Shown here: positions 60,401 to 64,000 of the stretch, piece after piece
Position numbering within the stretch: position 1 is the stretch's first letter
How the letters are laid out: each line of letters starts with the position of its first letter
Assembly: GCA_035041965.1 (NCBI GenBank)
Contig: JAPYMA010001379.1
Location: 22,944-86,943 of the forward strand
DNA length: 64,000 nt
Direction: 5' to 3'
Origin: Anisakis pegreffii
Taxonomy: Eukaryota; Nematoda; Chromadorea; Rhabditida; Anisakidae
Program-made: the position numbers and the translations under genes
Notes under the pieces: generated by a model
What the model was told of the DNA's origin: nothing
The model's database searches: none
Seen by the model: only the letters and a program-made list of their open reading frames with translations

Positions 60401-63400
60401 GAGGAATCTCATTTGATAATTTCTGTAGGAGATTCAAAAACGAACTCCGCCATTCAGAGAACAATTCCGATCTCAACATCGAACATCTACTTCGGAATCG
60501 CAGACAAGAAAAACAAAGCGATCAGCAAACCAATTCGCGCATTCACAAAATTCGTATCATCTAATAACGCAGCAACAAATACATACAATCAAACAATCTG
60601 CGCATATGAGGCGTGATTACGATATGAAGGGAATCTTGTTGGGGAAATCTAAGGTACAAGTTTTGAAGCGCATGAAAAGCTCTATCAGATTTTCAGTTTT
60701 AAAATATTGGAGAATTTTTTTCAGAGATCACCTCGCTGAATTGAGAAAATTGATGAAACAAAATGACAATGGCAAATACGAGGCGTGATTACGGTATGAA
60801 GGAGATATTGCTGGGGAAATCGAAGATATATGTTTTGAAGCGCATGAAAAGCTCTATCAGATTTTCAGTTTAAAAATATTGGAGAATTTTTTTCAGAGAT
60901 CACCTCGCTGAATTGAGAAAATTGATGAAACTTAATGACAATGGCAAATACGAGGCGTGATTACGGTATGAAGGAGATATTGCTGGGGAAATCGAAGATA
61001 TATGTTTTGAAGCGCATGAAAAGCTCTATCAGATTTTCAGTTTAAAAATATTGGAGAATTTTTTTCAGAGATCACCTCGCTGAATTGAGAAAATTGATGA
61101 AACTTAATGACAATGGCAAATACGAGGCGTGATTACGGTATGAAGGAGATATTGCTGGGGAAATCGAAGATATATGTTTTGAAGCGCATGAAAAGCTCTA
61201 TCAGATTTTCAGTTTAAAAATATTGGAGAATTTTTTTCAGAGATCACCTCGCTGAATTGAGAAAATTGATGAAACTTAATGACAATGGCAAATACGAGGC
61301 GTGATTACGGTATGAAGGAGATATTGCTGGGGAAATCGAAGATATATGTTTTGAAGCGCATGAAAAGCTCTATCAGATTTTCAGTTTAAAAATATTGGAG
61401 AATTTTTTTCAGAGATCACCTCGCTGAATTGAGAAAATTGATGAAACTTAATGACAATGGCAAATACGAGGCGTGATTACGGTATGAAGGAGATATTGCT
61501 GGGGAAATCGAAGATATATGTTTTGAAGCGCATGAAAAGCTCTATCAGATTTTCAGTTTAAAAATATTGGAGAATTTTTTTCAGAGATCACCTCGCTGAA
61601 TTGAGAAAATTGATGAAACTTAATGACAATGGCAAATACGAGGCGTGATTACGGTATGAAGGAGATATTGCTGGGGAAATCGAAGATATATGTTTTGAAG
61701 CGCATGAAAAGCTCTATCAGATTTTCAGTTTAAAAATATTGGAGAATTTTTTTCAGAGATCACCTCGCTGAATTGAGAAAATTGATGAAACTTAATGACA
61801 ATGGCAAATACGAGGCGTGATTACGGTATGAAGGAGATATTGCTGGGGAAATCGAAGATATATGTTTTGAAGCGCATGAAAAGCTCTATCAGATTTTCAG
61901 TTTAAAAATATTGGAGAATTTTTTTCAGAGATCACCTCGCTGAATTGAGAAAATTGATGAAACTTAATGACAATGGCAAATACGAGGCGTGATTACGGTA
62001 TGAAGGAGATATTGCTGGGGAAATCGAAGATATATGTTTTGAAGCGCATGAAAAGCTCTATCAGATTTTCAGTTTAAAAATATTGGAGAATTTTTTTCAG
62101 AGATCACCTCGCTGAATTGAGAAAATTGATGAAACTTAATGACAATGGCAAATACGAGGCGTGATTACGGTATGAAGGAGATATTGCTGGGGAAATCGAA
62201 GATATATGTTTTGAAGCGCATGAAAAGCTCTATCAGATTTTCAGTTTAAAAATATTGGAGAATTTTTTTCAGAGATCACCTCGCTGAATTGAGAAAATTG
62301 ATGAAACTTAATGACAATGGCAAATACGAGGCGTGATTACGGTATGAAGGAGATATTGCTGGGGAAATCGAAGATATATGTTTTGAAGCGCATGAAAAGC
62401 TCTATCAGATTTTCAGTTTAAAAATATTGGAGAATTTTTTTCAGAGATCACCTCGCTGAATTGAGAAAATTGATGAAACTTAATGACAATGGCAAATACG
62501 AGGCGTGATTACGGTATGAAGGAGATATTGCTGGGGAAATCGAAGATATATGTTTTGAAGCGCATGAAAAGCTCTATCACTTCACTTCGGCAAAGAGTTC
62601 TTGCGAACAATCCAATGCAAAACTCACAAACAAATTTGTGACTGAATCAAACCTACATTGCGGTTGTCTTTCCAGCACCGTTATGCCCAAGAAATGCCGT
62701 GATTTGAGATTCATAGAAACGAATACTTAACGAATCCAACTGAAAATATCCAACGAAAAACATTTGGAAACAAAAATAAAGAAGCTCTACCAGATCACAA
62801 CAGACTGATTCATTCTCTTCACCAGACACAATCTCAAACCTCATTCAACAACAAAACAATTATTACAATCTCATATTTCAAAAAAATACTTCTTTCCACT
62901 GCTCTATTTGAATGGAAAGCAAAACCGTTTGTCAAGAAACGAAACTTTTAATATTTAATATAACCTGTCTGCATAAATGACCGAGAAAATCTATTGATGA
63001 AAACTAATGAAAACTAACCGCTTTTGTGTTATTATCATAAACCTTTACTAAATTTTGCACATCAACCGCCAATTTCAATTCACTCGGTTCGCTCTCAAAA
63101 TCGCCTTGATTCGCTGAAAAACAAACAAACAGATTCATTCTCAAACTGAAAACTTATTCGTGCCTTATTCTCAAATTTCTCCAAATATTCCTCAGTTAAT
63201 CAGCCGAAAACGTTTAAATTTCCGCTAAGGAATCGATATCCAATATCCGACATCAGGTGGAAGACCCTCTTGAAACATCATAGAAAAATGATCAAAATAA
63301 TCGCTTACGTAGTGCACAATTTCCATTCATTATATACTTCAGTTCAGTGCTGTTTTGCATCCCACTTCGGCCATTACTCAACCAATAACGTTTTGTTAAG

Positions 63401-64000
63401 AAAAAATAGAACGGTTGCGGTACACCATAAACACCTGAAATCACAACGAACTCGAAAAATCCATTAGAGAGAAAAACCTTCAAGAATCTAAATCAAATAA
63501 CCAAACAATCAACTGAATAACTAAAAAAAACTTTCAAAAAATAATTTCGCTAATCGTTTTTTTTTCATTCGAACACTCCGATGACTAATATAAATTCTAT
63601 AATTTGCAAATATGCAATTAATCACACGACAATATCAAACTGGCTGATGAATTTCTGTTGCTTAGTAATGTGCATAATCACATCTGATGCTCTCATAAAT
63701 TTATGGAAATTAACACGAATTATTTCATTTGCGAGAGAAGTAAAAACTTTTTGCGATGGAACACAATTGCCTGATTGCCTTGCAAAATAATGTAAAACTG
63801 ACAAAAATAAAGTCTTCATACCGCCCGCATATAATATAAAATATAAGCAAAAATTACGTATTATTCACCTGGGAATACGGCACTAACGTACCACGCCAAC
63901 AAACAATAAATAACCGAATCTACAGCAAACGCAACCAACACTGTCGAAAACCACAGTTGCAATGCTGTAATTTATACGCAACGCTCACCAAACACTACGA
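51414..64000 (-). CDS. ABCA-family lipid transporter (5' partial; NBD2 not found)
   Basis: Large ABC exporter of the ABCA class (lipid transport or engulfment), read on the minus strand. Exons in coding order: 64000-63989, 63964-63869, 63434-63309, 63113-63019, 62739-62657, 60027-59896, 59759-59620, 59432-59295, 59085-58925, 58646-58501, 58359-58281, 57887-57668, 57150-57041, 56601-56453, 55698-55591, 54489-54322, 54095-54007, 53466-53306, 53015-52843, 52466-52295, 51886-51768, 51508-51414. All phases join: 923 codons. Seen: end of TMD1 ([16 protein letters not shown]); NBD1 with Walker [11 protein letters not shown]-loop CPQHN, signature LSGGMKRKL, Walker [11 protein letters not shown] and H-loop [12 protein letters not shown]; regulatory linker ([18 protein letters not shown]) with CCCC; TMD2 with a large loop ([30 protein letters not shown]) and [21 protein letters not shown] normal ABCA continues to NBD2, which is not visible. 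The last exon may run on past its donor into an AAT tract. Confidence 0.92.
55999..56249. repeat. Duplicated segment, copy A (contains a partial pseudo-exon)
   Basis: About 250 bp nearly identical to 56854-57092, in direct orientation, within an ABCA intron. It includes the last ~50 bp of the exon at 57041-57150 together with its donor, but not the 5' part or acceptor of that exon. It has an extra 12 bp near 56187. It is therefore a dead exon fragment on the minus strand. Confidence 0.9.
56854..57092. repeat. Duplicated segment, copy B (contains the functional exon part)
   Basis: Partner of copy A, about 850 bp away. It overlaps the genuine ABCA exon 57041-57150, the one that encodes the first part of the second half-transporter. 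Confidence 0.9.
60608..62579. repeat. 172-bp tandem satellite, about 11.5 units, inside an ABCA intron
   Basis: Units begin GAGGCGTGATTAC at 60608, 60780, 60952, 61124, 61296, 61468, 61640, 61812, 61984, 62156, 62328 and 62500, exactly 172 bp apart; the last is cut at about 80 bp. The first unit differs at about a dozen positions, while units 2-11 look identical by eye. Each contains TTTTTTTCAG on the plus strand. The first unit alone has an open 60-codon frame; in later units a T-to-A change creates a stop. The array fills most of the intron 60028-62656 between the Walker A exon and the next. Confidence 0.98.

Noticed and set aside
60608..62579. Possible CRISPR-like regular repeat
   Set aside because: Units are 172 bp, abut directly with no unique spacers, and lie in an intron of a eukaryotic gene.

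Overview
The window is eukaryotic and almost certainly nematode. Genes are split by introns whose 3' splice sites mostly read TTTCAG or close variants. One gene has a TTTCAG just upstream of its start codon, as expected for spliced-leader trans-splicing. The predicted proteins follow the known worm and animal families along their whole length. The DNA is AT-rich, with many (AT)n and (ATT/TAA)n tracts. The species cannot be named from the sequence alone. I recognised homologs from remembered family sequences and ran no search.

Layout. (1) 113-7539, plus strand: a CSL/Su(H)/RBPJ transcription factor (worm lag-1), missing only its 5' end, with a 4.2 kb first visible intron and an intronic 72-nt hairpin. 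(2) 9469-10157: a 5'-truncated hAT transposon copy. (3) 10849-14140, plus: a complete chaperonin CCT theta subunit gene (cct-8), nine exons, 549 aa. (4) 15557-18146, plus: a complete COP9 signalosome subunit 4 gene (csn-4), ten exons, 416 aa. (5) 19174-22091: a longer hAT element with a perfect 8-bp target duplication, carrying a defective transposase gene on the minus strand. (6) about 23380-26245, plus: an intron-less, GC-richer, stop- and frameshift-broken protein-coding relic that looks like an endogenised viral or other foreign gene, family not identified. (7) 26246-51413: about 25 kb in which I find no convincing gene, full of trinucleotide microsatellites. (8) 51414-64000, minus strand: 22 exons of an ABCA-type lipid transporter, running from the end of the first membrane domain through NBD1 to the second membrane domain. 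Its intron after the Walker A exon holds a 172-bp satellite array of about 11.5 copies, and no second nucleotide-binding domain is visible.

The three complete or nearly complete plus-strand genes (Notch-pathway transcription factor, cytosolic folding chaperonin, deneddylase complex subunit) are ordinary housekeeping or developmental genes and share no obvious pathway. The spacing of cct-8 and csn-4 (about 1.4 kb) does not suggest a tight operon. The most unusual parts are the virus-like relic at 23-26 kb and its possible link to the hAT insertion site, the lag-1 intronic hairpin, the satellite inside the ABCA gene, and the apparent loss of NBD2 from that gene.
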